64,000 nucleotides of DNA from M55B157 sp965657825 (GTDB taxonomy: Bacteria > Actinomycetota > Actinomycetes > S36-B12). The notes beneath the pieces were generated by a model. The model was not told the DNA's origin and ran no database searches. It was given only the letters and a program-made list of their open reading frames with translations. How positions within the stretch are numbered: the stretch's first letter is position 1; every line of letters starts with the position of its first letter. This document shows, piece by piece, positions 34,300-42,198 of this stretch. The position numbers and the translations under genes are program-made. Location: contig CBFHQG010000001.1 in NCBI GenBank assembly GCA_965657825.1, forward strand, positions 18,354 through 82,353. Reading direction: 5' to 3'.

Positions 34300-35082
34300 G
34301 TGAGTGCGACCTTTGTGAGCGTGGATGTCGATGGTGGAGTCGGGACGATCCGGATCGATCGTCCTCCGATGAACGCCCTGTCCGTGCAGGTTCAGGAGGA
34401 GATCCGGGAGGCCGCCGATGAACTCGCGCAGCGCCGCGATGTCCGTGCGGTGATCGTGTACGGCGGGCCGAAGGTGTTCGCGGCTGGTGCCGACGTGAAG
34501 GAGATGGCCGATTGGTCGCTGACCGACGCCATCGATCGCTCGGCCAGGCTCCAGTCGGCCTTCACCGCGGTGGAGCGGATCGGCAAGCCGACCATTGCGG
34601 CAGTGACCGGTTATGCCCTCGGTGGTGGCTGCGAGCTCGCATTGTGCTGTGACCTCAGGATCGCCGGTGACAATGCCAAACTCGGCCAGCCGGAGATCCT
34701 GCTCGGCATCATCCCGGGCGCGGGTGGCACCCAGCGCCTGCCGCGGCTCATCGGGCCGTCCCGAGCCAAGGACCTCATCTTCACCGGTCGGTTCGTCCCC
34801 GCTGATGAAGCCCTGACCATGGGTCTGGTGGATCGCGTCGTGGCGCCGGACGATGTCTACGACGAGGCGGTGGCTTTGGCAGGACAACTGGCTGCGGGAG
34901 CTCCCTACGCCCTGCGGGCGGCGAAGGAGTCGATCGATCGCGGAGGAATGGTCGACCTCGACAGCGGACTTGAGCTCGAGCGGGTTCAGTTCGCCGCTCT
35001 CTTCGGTACCGAGGATCAGTCGATCGGTATGAAGTCCTTCCTCGAGAACGGTCCGGGGCAGGCGGAGTTCACCGGTTCATGA
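34300..35082 (+). CDS. Enoyl-CoA hydratase/isomerase family protein
   Basis: Crotonase-fold enzyme, most likely hydrating a trans-2-enoyl-CoA. About 260 residues with oxyanion-hole segments PPMNALS and FAAGADVKEMA, the ALGGGCELALCCDLRIA segment carrying Glu, and the second catalytic Glu in LGQPEILLGIIPGAGGTQRL, so both hydratase glutamates are present. GTG 34300 is preferred to GTG 34282 because of the TAGGCT box 7 bases upstream. From memory it resembles mycobacterial echA17, which has the same neighbourhood. Its last codon overlaps the next gene (ATGA). Confidence 0.88.
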   Translation: MSATFVSVDVDGGVGTIRIDRPPMNALSVQVQEEIREAADELAQRRDVRAVIVYGGPKVFAAGADVKEMADWSLTDAIDRSARLQSAFTAVERIGKPTIAAVTGYALGGGCELALCCDLRIAGDNAKLGQPEILLGIIPGAGGTQRLPRLIGPSRAKDLIFTGRFVPADEALTMGLVDRVVAPDDVYDEAVALAGQLAAGAPYALRAAKESIDRGGMVDLDSGLELERVQFAALFGTEDQSIGMKSFLENGPGQAEFTGS

Positions 35083-36011
35083 GCGAGCAGGCCGAGGAGC
35101 TCGAGCGTGCCTGGCGTGATCCGAAGCTCGCCAACGTGCTCTATCACGACTGGGAAGCATCCACGTACGACGAGAAGTGGAGCATCTCCTATGACGACCG
35201 ATGCATCGAGTACGCCCGCGATCGGTTCACCCATGTTGTGGAGCAGTCGACTGCACCGTACGCAAAGGCCATGGAGATCGGCTGCGGCACCGGCTTCTTC
35301 GCGCTCAACCTCATGCAGGCAGGGATCATCGAATCCTGTGTGCTGACCGATATCTCACCCGGCATGGTCGAGGTGGCAACCCGCAACGGACGTGAACTCG
35401 GTGTGGCGGTCGAGGGTCGTGTTGCCGATGCGGAATCGCTTCCCGCGGAGGATGGCGAGTTCGATCTCGTGCTCGGTCATGCAGTGCTGCATCACATACC
35501 CGACGTCGAGTTGGCATTCCGTGAGATCGTCCGCGTGCTGCGCCCGGGTGGCCGCTTCGTCTTCTGCGGCGAGCCGACCGAGCGGGGGGATGTGGTCGCC
35601 CGCGCACTGTCGCGTGCCACCTGGTGGACGTCGAGTCGGGTGACCCAGTGGGGGCCGCTGCGAGAGCGCTGGGCTCGCCCGCCGGCGGAACTGGCTGAGT
35701 CCTCTCGGGCAGCGGCTTTGGAGGCGGTCGTCGACCTGCACACCTTCGATCCCGATGCTCTCGCGGCGACCGCGATGCGTGCGGGCGCCATCGATGTGCG
35801 CACCGTCACGGAGGAACTCACCGCGTCCTGGTTCGGCTGGCCCGTGCGCACCTTCGAAGCTTCGGTGAAGCCCGGGGCACTCGGCTGGGGATGGGCCATG
35901 TTCGCCTACCGCACCTGGCAGACCCTGGCCGCGATGGATGAGCGCGTGTGGTCGCGGATCGTGCCCGATGAGTACTTCTACAACGTATGCATCACCGGGG
36001 TGCGGCCCTGA
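35079..36011 (+). CDS. SAM-dependent methyltransferase
   Basis: 310-residue class I methyltransferase of unknown substrate. Motif I is MEIGCGTGFFALNLM, motif II region EFDLVLGHAVLHHIPD, motif III LRPGGRFVFCGEP. The C-terminal third (about 190-310) is a longer extension with many Trp residues (SWFGWPVRTFEA, GWGWAMFAYRTW), typical of a conserved actinobacterial family (Rv3037c/Rv3038c-like as I remember). Coupled to the hydratase by a 4-base overlap and overlaps the following gene by 25 bases. Confidence 0.82.
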   Translation: MSEQAEELERAWRDPKLANVLYHDWEASTYDEKWSISYDDRCIEYARDRFTHVVEQSTAPYAKAMEIGCGTGFFALNLMQAGIIESCVLTDISPGMVEVATRNGRELGVAVEGRVADAESLPAEDGEFDLVLGHAVLHHIPDVELAFREIVRVLRPGGRFVFCGEPTERGDVVARALSRATWWTSSRVTQWGPLRERWARPPAELAESSRAAALEAVVDLHTFDPDALAATAMRAGAIDVRTVTEELTASWFGWPVRTFEASVKPGALGWGWAMFAYRTWQTLAAMDERVWSRIVPDEYFYNVCITGVRP

Positions 36012-36721
36012 TTCGCGCACGTGACCCTCGGCAGGCTCGGTTCCTCACCTGGGCCTCGGTGCGCTGGGTGTGGCGTAATCGGGCGTGGTCGTGGTGGTAC
36101 CTGGTGCGCTACTGGCGGTTCCTTTGGATGCGAGTGCGCTCGCCGCACATCGTCACCGAGGGTTTCGTCTTCCTGGGGAAGCGTGTCGAGGTTCATGCGC
36201 GGCGCGGATACGGGCGCCTCATCCTCGGTCGATGGGTACATATCGGGGACGAGAATCGGCTGCGTTGCCACGAGGGCACTATGCGAATCGGAGATAAGTG
36301 CGTCTTCGGGCGTGACAACACCATCAACGGATACCTCGATATCGAGTTCGGCGAGGGCACCATCGTTGCGGACTGGGTCTACATCTGCGACTTCGATCAC
36401 GTCACCGATGACATCACCGTGCCGATCAAGGACCAGGGGATCGTGAAGTCGCCGGTGCACATCGGCCCGGATGTGTGGATCGGCGCGAAGGTGACGGTGC
36501 TGCGCGGCACGACCATCGGTCGGGGCAGTGTTCTTGCGGCGCATGCGGTGGTGAGGGGCGCGGTCGAGGACTACTCGATCATGGCGGGGGTGCCGGCGAT
36601 ACGCATCAAGGATCGTCGCGAGGTGCACGACGACCTCGCACAGCGCAGAGTCGATGTCGCCGACATCGCACGCAAGACGGAGCGGGCGGTATGGGAGGCG
36701 ATCACGCCCGAGGAGCAGTGA
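35987..36721 (+). CDS. Hexapeptide-repeat acyltransferase-like protein
   Basis: 244-residue protein with a basic, Trp-rich N-terminus (LTWASVRWVWRNRAWSWWYLVRYWRFLWMR) that could be membrane-associated, followed by a left-handed beta-helix of hexapeptide repeats (about 70-205: IGDKCVFGRDN, IGPDVWIGAKVTVLRGTTIGRGSVLAAHAVV) ending with the NodL/LacA-like VPAIRIKDR cap. The likely role is transfer of an acyl group (acetyl or succinyl) to a sugar. From memory, Rv3034c of M. tuberculosis is similar and located beside the same genes. It starts within the end of the methyltransferase gene, implying co-translation. Confidence 0.78.
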   Translation: MHHRGAALIRARDPRQARFLTWASVRWVWRNRAWSWWYLVRYWRFLWMRVRSPHIVTEGFVFLGKRVEVHARRGYGRLILGRWVHIGDENRLRCHEGTMRIGDKCVFGRDNTINGYLDIEFGEGTIVADWVYICDFDHVTDDITVPIKDQGIVKSPVHIGPDVWIGAKVTVLRGTTIGRGSVLAAHAVVRGAVEDYSIMAGVPAIRIKDRREVHDDLAQRRVDVADIARKTERAVWEAITPEEQ

Positions 36722-36738
36722 CCCCGAGGAGCAGTGAC
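36707..36738 (+). repeat. Perfect 16-bp tandem duplication over a stop codon
   Basis: CCCGAGGAGCAGTGAC is present twice head to tail (36707-36722, 36723-36738). The first copy encodes the C-terminal PEEQ and stop of the acyltransferase gene. Likely slippage product; it leaves only 4 bases before the end of the convergent glycosyltransferase gene. Confidence 0.85.
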
Positions 36739-36742
36739 GGCA

Positions 36743-38017
36743 TCACGCCGACGGGTTCTCCAGCAGATTCCCTGCCAGGTCGTCGGTGACGACGGAGTGG
36801 CGAGGGGTGCGTCGGGACGACGCCTGCCGGTAGAACTCGATGGTCGCTGCGGCCAGCCCGGGCCACGCATGCTGCTCCCTGAGTCTCCGACGAGCGCGGC
36901 GAATGCGAGCCGATGCGCTCGCCGGGTCGGCCAGGATCGAGTGGACTGCCTCAGCGAGTTGCGCGACATCACCCGGTGCGAACGTGACCGCGTTACGGTC
37001 CTGCCCGGCGAACTCCGCGAGGCCACCGGTTCGCGCTACTGCGAGGGGAGCACCCAGTGCTGCGGCCTCCAGTGCGACGAGTCCGAACGGCTCGTAGATG
37101 CTCGGAACCACGACAGCATCCGCGGAGGACATCAGATGGTGCAAATCTGGTTCGGGCAGCCAGCCGGTGAACTCCACGCGTGAGGCGACGCGGCGATCAC
37201 GGGCCTGTTGACGAAGCGAGTCGAGCCTGCTCCCATCCCCGGCCACGACGACGTGTACCCCCGGGGCCTTTCGGCGCAGCCGAGGAACGGCGTCGATGAG
37301 CGTGTGCACCCCCTTCTCCCACTCCAGGCGACCGCAGAAGACGAGGAGCGGTCTGTTGGTCCCCGTGCGATGGGGCGCAGCACCACCGGGGCGTGACCAA
37401 CGACGGGTGTCGATGCCGTTGGGGATCACCGTGACGGCGTCCGTCGGGATATCGAACAGACGGGAGACCTCTGTCTCCATGTGAGTGGAGCAGGTGATCA
37501 CGCCGCTCGCGGACCCGACGAGCCAGGATTCGATGCGGTGAATGGATCGGGACAGTTCCGTGGGCAGCCACCCTTGATGCCGACCAGCCTCGGTTGCGTG
37601 CATCGTGGCGATGACCGGGGTGGTGTCGAGGGCCTGCAGGTCCATCGCGGTGTGTGCGACGAGCCAGTCGTGTGCGTGCAGGACATCCGGTCGGATGTCA
37701 CGCCAGGCCTGGAGACCGAGTCGGGTGAGCCGATGGTCGAGGTTGAGTACCCAGGCGAGGAGGTGCTCGGTATCGAATGGCAGGTCTGGCGGGGCCGGAT
37801 CTGCACGGAGTACCCGAACACCGTTGATCATCTGGGATCGTGGGGCACCCTCAGCATGGTCGGTGACGACGGTGACCTCGTGGCCGAGGGCAGCCTGAGC
37901 TTCAGCCAGCGCGTGAACATGTCGTCCGAGTCCTCCGTAGACGACCGGTGGGTACTCCCAGGACAGATGGCATACCCGCACGGGCAGCGAGCATACGCGC
38001 GTGCGTGCGCGGTTCAT
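36743..38017 (-). CDS. GT4 alpha-glucan glycosyltransferase (Rv3032/GlgM-like)
   Basis: Retaining glycosyltransferase, 424 residues in two Rossmann domains: N-terminal LSWEYPPVVYGGLGRHVHALAEA and LHAHDWL, C-terminal FCGRLEWEKGVHTLIDAVPRL, and the donor-binding EPFGLVALEAAALG (E-X7-E). It resembles M. tuberculosis Rv3032, which makes the alpha-1,4-glucan of methylglucose lipopolysaccharide, and the related GlgM/GlgA enzymes; sequence alone does not separate the two roles. The ATG at 38017 directly follows the GH57 stop codon (TGAATG); GTG 37981 is an alternative nearer the conserved core. Last of a three-gene minus-strand operon. Confidence 0.85.
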   Translation of the reverse strand: MNRARTRVCSLPVRVCHLSWEYPPVVYGGLGRHVHALAEAQAALGHEVTVVTDHAEGAPRSQMINGVRVLRADPAPPDLPFDTEHLLAWVLNLDHRLTRLGLQAWRDIRPDVLHAHDWLVAHTAMDLQALDTTPVIATMHATEAGRHQGWLPTELSRSIHRIESWLVGSASGVITCSTHMETEVSRLFDIPTDAVTVIPNGIDTRRWSRPGGAAPHRTGTNRPLLVFCGRLEWEKGVHTLIDAVPRLRRKAPGVHVVVAGDGSRLDSLRQQARDRRVASRVEFTGWLPEPDLHHLMSSADAVVVPSIYEPFGLVALEAAALGAPLAVARTGGLAEFAGQDRNAVTFAPGDVAQLAEAVHSILADPASASARIRRARRRLREQHAWPGLAAATIEFYRQASSRRTPRHSVVTDDLAGNLLENPSA

Positions 38018-39559
38018 TCAGGATCGAGGTGCGAATGCGCGTGCGTCCAGGTGCCCCCAGGGCCGATCGTGACGGGCGACCCCCCGCCACGCTGCGTCGA
38101 CGGGATCCGGTGCTGCGTTCCCGGTCAGTTCATCGGCCATCCGATCGACATCCGCGAGATGCTCGAGTAGTCGACCGCGCGCGTAGTCCGCGGCAGAGTC
38201 CTTGCTCACCATGAATACCCAGTCGCTGGCCAGTGCGAGGAGCAGTGAGGTCACCAGCTGATCGCGTGCGGGGTCTCGTGAGATGTCGGGGTCTCGTGAG
38301 ATGTCATGGTGGAGCAACTCTCGAACGCGAGCGGAGGCTGACTGTTGAGCCTGCCGGAGATCCAATGTCTGCGGACTCGTCCACACGCGGAAGTCCTTGC
38401 CCGATCCCCAGGATCCTTCCCCTGGATGCACCCGACCGGACACCCCGTGCGCGTCGAGGGCACCGGTGATGCTGCGGGGGATGATCCCCGCCTGCGGCAA
38501 CAGGCGCATGACCTCGTCCAACCATTGCGGACCCTCTGCCCACCAGTGGCCGAACAGTTCAGTGTCGTAGGCCACAACGGCGAGCGGAGCGCGATCGAGG
38601 GCGCGTTGCTCGACAAGTCGCTCGCGCACCGCGGAGACGAAGTCGACCGCATCACGGTGCACGGCGAGTGCGGCGCGCTCAGGTTCGTAGGGCGCCTTGT
38701 GCTCGGGCGCGATGCTGCGTCCGGTCACGCGATGGATCTTCAGGCCCCACTCATGGTCGAAGGTATGGAAGTCGCGGTACCAGCGGCCGCCGGGATACCC
38801 GCGCTTGGGCGACCACACCCGATAGGCCAGAGGTAGGTCGCGCCCGACGACCCGCACGTCGGTATCCCCCAGCAGCCAGGGGGAGTGCGTGTCCGCTCCC
38901 GCGGACAGCAGCGTCGGCCCCTCCAGCATGAGGTGGTCGACGCCAGCCTCGGCGAATACGTGGTCAAGGCCCGGCCGGTAGGCGCATTCGGGGGTCCAGA
39001 TGCCATTCGGTCGGGAGCCGAGACGCAGGTGCGCGTCGTCGAGTCCGCTCCGCAGGGTGGCGGTGGCCCAGTGGTCATCCAAACTCGGGGTGAAGGCGTG
39101 GGCCAACGGACCGCCGAGAAGTTCGACCACTCCCGCGTCGACCAGCCGGCGCAGGACTGGACTGGCTCCGTTCCGCCAGGACGCCTCGAAGGACGCCAGC
39201 GCCCGGGTAGCCGAGTGGAACTCGCGCCGACCCGCATCGCGTCGGTGAGCTTCCCGGCTTGCTGCAAGACCCTCCGCACGTACCTGCCAGGCGCCCAGCC
39301 AGGCATGCTGGGCGCTCAGGCAGTAGGGATCATCGAGCTGCGCGGCGAGAACCGGCGTCAGACCGATGCTCAGGCAATCGCGGTATCCGGACTCTCCGAG
39401 TCGGTTCAGCAGGTCGACGATGGGGAGATAGGAGTGCGACCAGGCCTGGTGCAGCCATTCCTCGCCGACCGGCCACGCTCCGTGATGGGCGACCCATGGA
39501 AGGTGCGTGTGCAACACGATGCACAGTGAGCCGAGCGGGGGAGTCGACGCGGGGGTCAC
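38018..39559 (-). CDS. GH57 alpha-glucan branching enzyme (Rv3031-like)
   Basis: Predicted 1,4-alpha-glucan branching enzyme of family GH57, 513 residues. The N-terminal LCIVLHTHLPWVAHHGAW and CLSIGLTPVLAAQL motifs, nucleophile Glu in GIWTPECAYRPG and catalytic Asp in VVAYDTELFGHWW, then a helical C-terminal domain (SWGSGKDFRVWTS...LLLALASDWVFMVSKDSA) match the family. I chose GTG 39559, whose GTGA overlaps the methyltransferase stop; GTG 39565 is also possible. A DISRDP hexapeptide is duplicated by an 18-bp repeat (38270-38305). In mycobacteria the homologue acts with Rv3032 and Rv3030 in methylglucose lipopolysaccharide synthesis. Confidence 0.87.
   Translation of the reverse strand: MTPASTPPLGSLCIVLHTHLPWVAHHGAWPVGEEWLHQAWSHSYLPIVDLLNRLGESGYRDCLSIGLTPVLAAQLDDPYCLSAQHAWLGAWQVRAEGLAASREAHRRDAGRREFHSATRALASFEASWRNGASPVLRRLVDAGVVELLGGPLAHAFTPSLDDHWATATLRSGLDDAHLRLGSRPNGIWTPECAYRPGLDHVFAEAGVDHLMLEGPTLLSAGADTHSPWLLGDTDVRVVGRDLPLAYRVWSPKRGYPGGRWYRDFHTFDHEWGLKIHRVTGRSIAPEHKAPYEPERAALAVHRDAVDFVSAVRERLVEQRALDRAPLAVVAYDTELFGHWWAEGPQWLDEVMRLLPQAGIIPRSITGALDAHGVSGRVHPGEGSWGSGKDFRVWTSPQTLDLRQAQQSASARVRELLHHDISRDPDISRDPARDQLVTSLLLALASDWVFMVSKDSAADYARGRLLEHLADVDRMADELTGNAAPDPVDAAWRGVARHDRPWGHLDARAFAPRS
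38270..38305 (-). repeat. In-frame 18-bp duplication in the GH57 gene
   Basis: GGGGTCTCGTGAGATGTC (plus strand) occurs twice head to tail, adding one extra DISRDP unit to the C-terminal helical domain without breaking the frame. Confidence 0.85.
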
Positions 39560-40317
39560 AGGCACCGGCCGATGACGAGCAGATCCTGCGCATGCTGAGT
39601 GCTCCGGTCGATGCGGAAGTCGTCATCGGTCAGGGTGGGAACGAAACCAGCCAGATCCTCCGGCCAGTCGTCGGCGAGCATCGCGGTGATCTGCGCCTGC
39701 ATCAATGATCCGTGCGCTGCTTCCCAGGCGATGATCCGTTCCGCGTGATGCAGGCCTCGGACCTCAACGGAGGTCCAGCCGGCGGCTCGGAACAGGTCGA
39801 TCAACTGCTCGGCATCGAACTCCTCGACGTGGAAGGGGTTCAGCGGCTTCTCGCCTCGACCGAGACCGGGGGAGAAGGTTTCGCGGTTGGGGGTGGAGGC
39901 GATCACGAGACCGTCGGGGCGCAGAACCTCGCGGACTGCACGGAGGAACCCCGGGAGGTCCCACAGGTGCTCGATCACCTGCAGGCACACCACGAGATCG
40001 ATCGCTTCCATGCGCAGGGGCAACTCAGCGAGATTGGCCTGAACTGTCGACACGGCCGGGTAGGTCCGAGCGGCATGGCCGGCGGCCTGATCGTCGTACT
40101 CGAGGCCGAGTACGAGTTCGGCGCCGGCCTCGGCGAGAAGTGCCGCCCCGTATCCCTCGCCGGACCCAGCGTCCACCACCCTCGCCCCAGGGTGCGGAAG
40201 CCAGGCATCGGCGATCCAGCGATAGACGGCACGGTGACGAGCGAAGAAATACTGCTCTCGGTCGATGCCGGGCACGGTGCGTTCGCCGGTGGGTTCCATC
40301 GGGCTCGAGTCTCCCAT
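39556..40317 (-). CDS. SAM-dependent methyltransferase (Rv3030-like)
   Basis: 253-residue class I methyltransferase: REQYFFARHRAVYRWIADAW at the N-terminus, motif I VVDAGSGEGYGAALLA, the acidic GLEYDD, VVCLQVIEHLWDLPGFL and LRPDGLVIASTPNRETF. The order methyltransferase - GH57 - GT4 equals Rv3030-Rv3031-Rv3032, where Rv3030 is thought to methylate the growing glucan. ATG 40317 is my start; ATG 40299 is equally possible, and a longer reading to 40638 runs into the divergent etfB gene and is not conserved. First gene of its operon, divergent from etfB. Confidence 0.82.
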   Translation of the reverse strand: MGDSSPMEPTGERTVPGIDREQYFFARHRAVYRWIADAWLPHPGARVVDAGSGEGYGAALLAEAGAELVLGLEYDDQAAGHAARTYPAVSTVQANLAELPLRMEAIDLVVCLQVIEHLWDLPGFLRAVREVLRPDGLVIASTPNRETFSPGLGRGEKPLNPFHVEEFDAEQLIDLFRAAGWTSVEVRGLHHAERIIAWEAAHGSLMQAQITAMLADDWPEDLAGFVPTLTDDDFRIDRSTQHAQDLLVIGRCL

Positions 40318-40390
40318 CACCCCGATGAGCCGAGTGGGCGAGATCGTCCTACCATACGGAGGTAACCCCACCCTCGACGAGGAGTAGCCG

Positions 40391-41170
40391 ATGAAGATCG
40401 CGGTGTGCGTCAAGCAGGTCCCGGATACCTGGGCCGAGAAGAAACTGCGTGATGACGATTCGACCCTGGACCGCGAGGCTGCCGACGGCGTTATGAACGA
40501 ACTCGACGAGTACGCCGTCGAGGAGGCCCTGCGACTCACCGAGGCGAATGGTGGAGAGGTCGTCGTGGTCACGATGGGGCCCGAGCGCGCGGCTGAGACT
40601 GTCCGCAAGGCGCTGAGCATGGGAGCCGATGCCGGCATCCACCTTGTCGATGATGCACTTCATGGCTCGGATGCACTCGCGACCTCGTACGCTCTCGCCG
40701 AGGTCCTCACCGGTCGCGAGTTCGACCTGATCCTGTTCGGATCGGAGTCCACCGATGCACGCATGAGCGTCGTCCCGGCGATGGTCGCGGAGCGCCTGGG
40801 CGTCCCGCAGGTCACCTTCGCGCAGAAGGTCGACGTCGACGGTGCCACCGTGCGCACCGAGCGTGTCACCGAATACGGCTACGACACCGTCGAGGCTGCG
40901 CTGCCGGCCGTGGTCAGCGTCGTGGAAAAGATCAACGAACCGCGCTACCCCTCCTTCAAGGGCATCATGGCGGCGAAGAAGAAGCCGGTCGAGACGCTCG
41001 CGATCGCCGATGCTGGTCTGGATGCGGGACGACTCGGATTGTCAGCCGCCTGGACCTCCGTGGACCAGTTCGCTGCCCGACCCCCCAAGGCTGCCGGCAC
41101 GGTCGTCACCGATGAGGGTGACGGCGGTGTGAAGATCGTGGAATTCCTGTCCGAGCAGAAGTTCGTCTGA
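40391..41170 (+). CDS. etfB: Electron transfer flavoprotein subunit beta
   Basis: Beta subunit of the electron-transferring flavoprotein, which takes electrons from acyl-CoA dehydrogenases to the quinone pool. The 259 residues show the family start MKIAVCVKQVPDT, the AMP/NAD-binding fold, and the signature VEEALRLTEANGGEVVVVTMGP followed by FDLILFGSESTDARMSVVPAMVAERLGVPQV. ATG 40391 has GAGGAG 6 bases upstream. Followed after 32 bases by etfA. The divergent spacer contains overlapping possible -10 boxes (TACCAT at 40350-40355 for etfB; the reverse complement TATGGT at 40356-40351 for the methyltransferase). Confidence 0.95.
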   Translation: MKIAVCVKQVPDTWAEKKLRDDDSTLDREAADGVMNELDEYAVEEALRLTEANGGEVVVVTMGPERAAETVRKALSMGADAGIHLVDDALHGSDALATSYALAEVLTGREFDLILFGSESTDARMSVVPAMVAERLGVPQVTFAQKVDVDGATVRTERVTEYGYDTVEAALPAVVSVVEKINEPRYPSFKGIMAAKKKPVETLAIADAGLDAGRLGLSAAWTSVDQFAARPPKAAGTVVTDEGDGGVKIVEFLSEQKFV

Positions 41171-41202
41171 CCGCGCCACACCGAATCGAAAGGCAACTAC
41201 CG

Positions 41203-42159
41203 ATGGCTCAGATCCTCGTCCTCGTCGAATCCGCCGACGGTGCGGTGAAGAAGGTCACCCTCGAACTCCTCGCGCTCGCCGGCACACTCGGCACTCCCGC
41301 TGCGGTGTGGTTGGGGCCGGGCTATTCCGACCAGGCTGGTGCGACTCTCGCCGAGCATGGCGCCGACACGATCTACGTGGCCGACTCAGCGGACCTGATC
41401 GACTACGTGGTGGCTCCCAAGGCTGAAGCCCTCGCACAGGTGATGTCGACTGCCTCCCCGGCGGCGGTGCTCATCGCCTCGACCGCGGAGGGCAAGGAGA
41501 TCGCGGCCCGGCTCGCGGTCAAGACCGAGTCGGGCATCATCACCGACGCCGTCGACGTCGCTGCCGACCTCACCGCGACCCAGAGTGTCTTCGGCGGCTC
41601 GACCATCGTCCACTCGAAGGTCACGACCGGGACCCCGATCATCACCGTTCGAGTCAATTCCGTGCCCCCGCAGGTCGCACCCGCAGCCGGTACCCGCGTC
41701 GACGTCGCCGTGTCTGTCTCGGATGCCGCGAAGACCGCGAAGGTCACCGACCGCACCGTGGCTGCCAAGGGTGGCCGGCCCGAGCTCGCCGAGGCGGCGA
41801 TCGTGGTCAGCGGTGGGCGCGGGGTCAACGGGACCGAGGGGTTCTCGGTGATCGAGGATCTCGCCGACAGTCTCGGTGCCGCGGTCGGCGCCTCCCGTGC
41901 GGCGACCGACGCCGGTTGGTATCCCCACCAGTTCCAGGTCGGCCAGACCGGTAAGACCGTGTCCCCTCAGCTCTACATCGCCAATGGCATCAGCGGAGCC
42001 ATCCAGCATCGCGCAGGTATGCAGACTTCGAAGACCATCGTGGTGGTCAACAAGGACCCCGAGGCGCCGATCTTCGAACTCGCTGACTTCGGGGTCGTCG
42101 GTGACCTGTTCTCCGTCGTTCCGCAGTTGACCGACGAGATCAACAAGCGCAAGGGATGA
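41203..42159 (+). CDS. etfA: Electron transfer flavoprotein subunit alpha
   Basis: Alpha subunit that binds FAD. The 318-residue protein has an N-terminal domain like the beta subunit (ILVLVESADGAVKKVTLELLALA) and the C-terminal FAD domain with the signature GVNGTEGFSVIEDLADSLGA, SRAATDAGW, VGQTGKTVSPQLYIANGISGAIQH and NKDPEAPIFELADFGVVGDLF. ATG 41203 follows GAAAGGC. Together with EtfB it would serve acyl-CoA dehydrogenases such as the methylsuccinyl-CoA dehydrogenase required by the ethylmalonyl-CoA pathway (not in this window). Confidence 0.95.
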   Translation: MAQILVLVESADGAVKKVTLELLALAGTLGTPAAVWLGPGYSDQAGATLAEHGADTIYVADSADLIDYVVAPKAEALAQVMSTASPAAVLIASTAEGKEIAARLAVKTESGIITDAVDVAADLTATQSVFGGSTIVHSKVTTGTPIITVRVNSVPPQVAPAAGTRVDVAVSVSDAAKTAKVTDRTVAAKGGRPELAEAAIVVSGGRGVNGTEGFSVIEDLADSLGAAVGASRAATDAGWYPHQFQVGQTGKTVSPQLYIANGISGAIQHRAGMQTSKTIVVVNKDPEAPIFELADFGVVGDLFSVVPQLTDEINKRKG

Positions 42160-42185
42160 CCGGCGGTAGAAGTCACGCCGCACGC

Positions 42186-42191
42186 TAGCAT
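42186..42191 (+). promoter_or_regulatory. -10 box for the cysteine desulfurase gene
   Basis: TAGCAT followed by 7 bases and GTG 42199; predicted leaderless transcript. Confidence 0.5.
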
Positions 42192-42198
42192 CGACACC

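Noticed and set aside
40318..40638. N-terminal extension of the minus-strand methyltransferase
   Set aside because: It runs antisense through the start of etfB, is Ser/Arg-rich and has no conserved motif; ATG 40317 or 40299 fits the fold.
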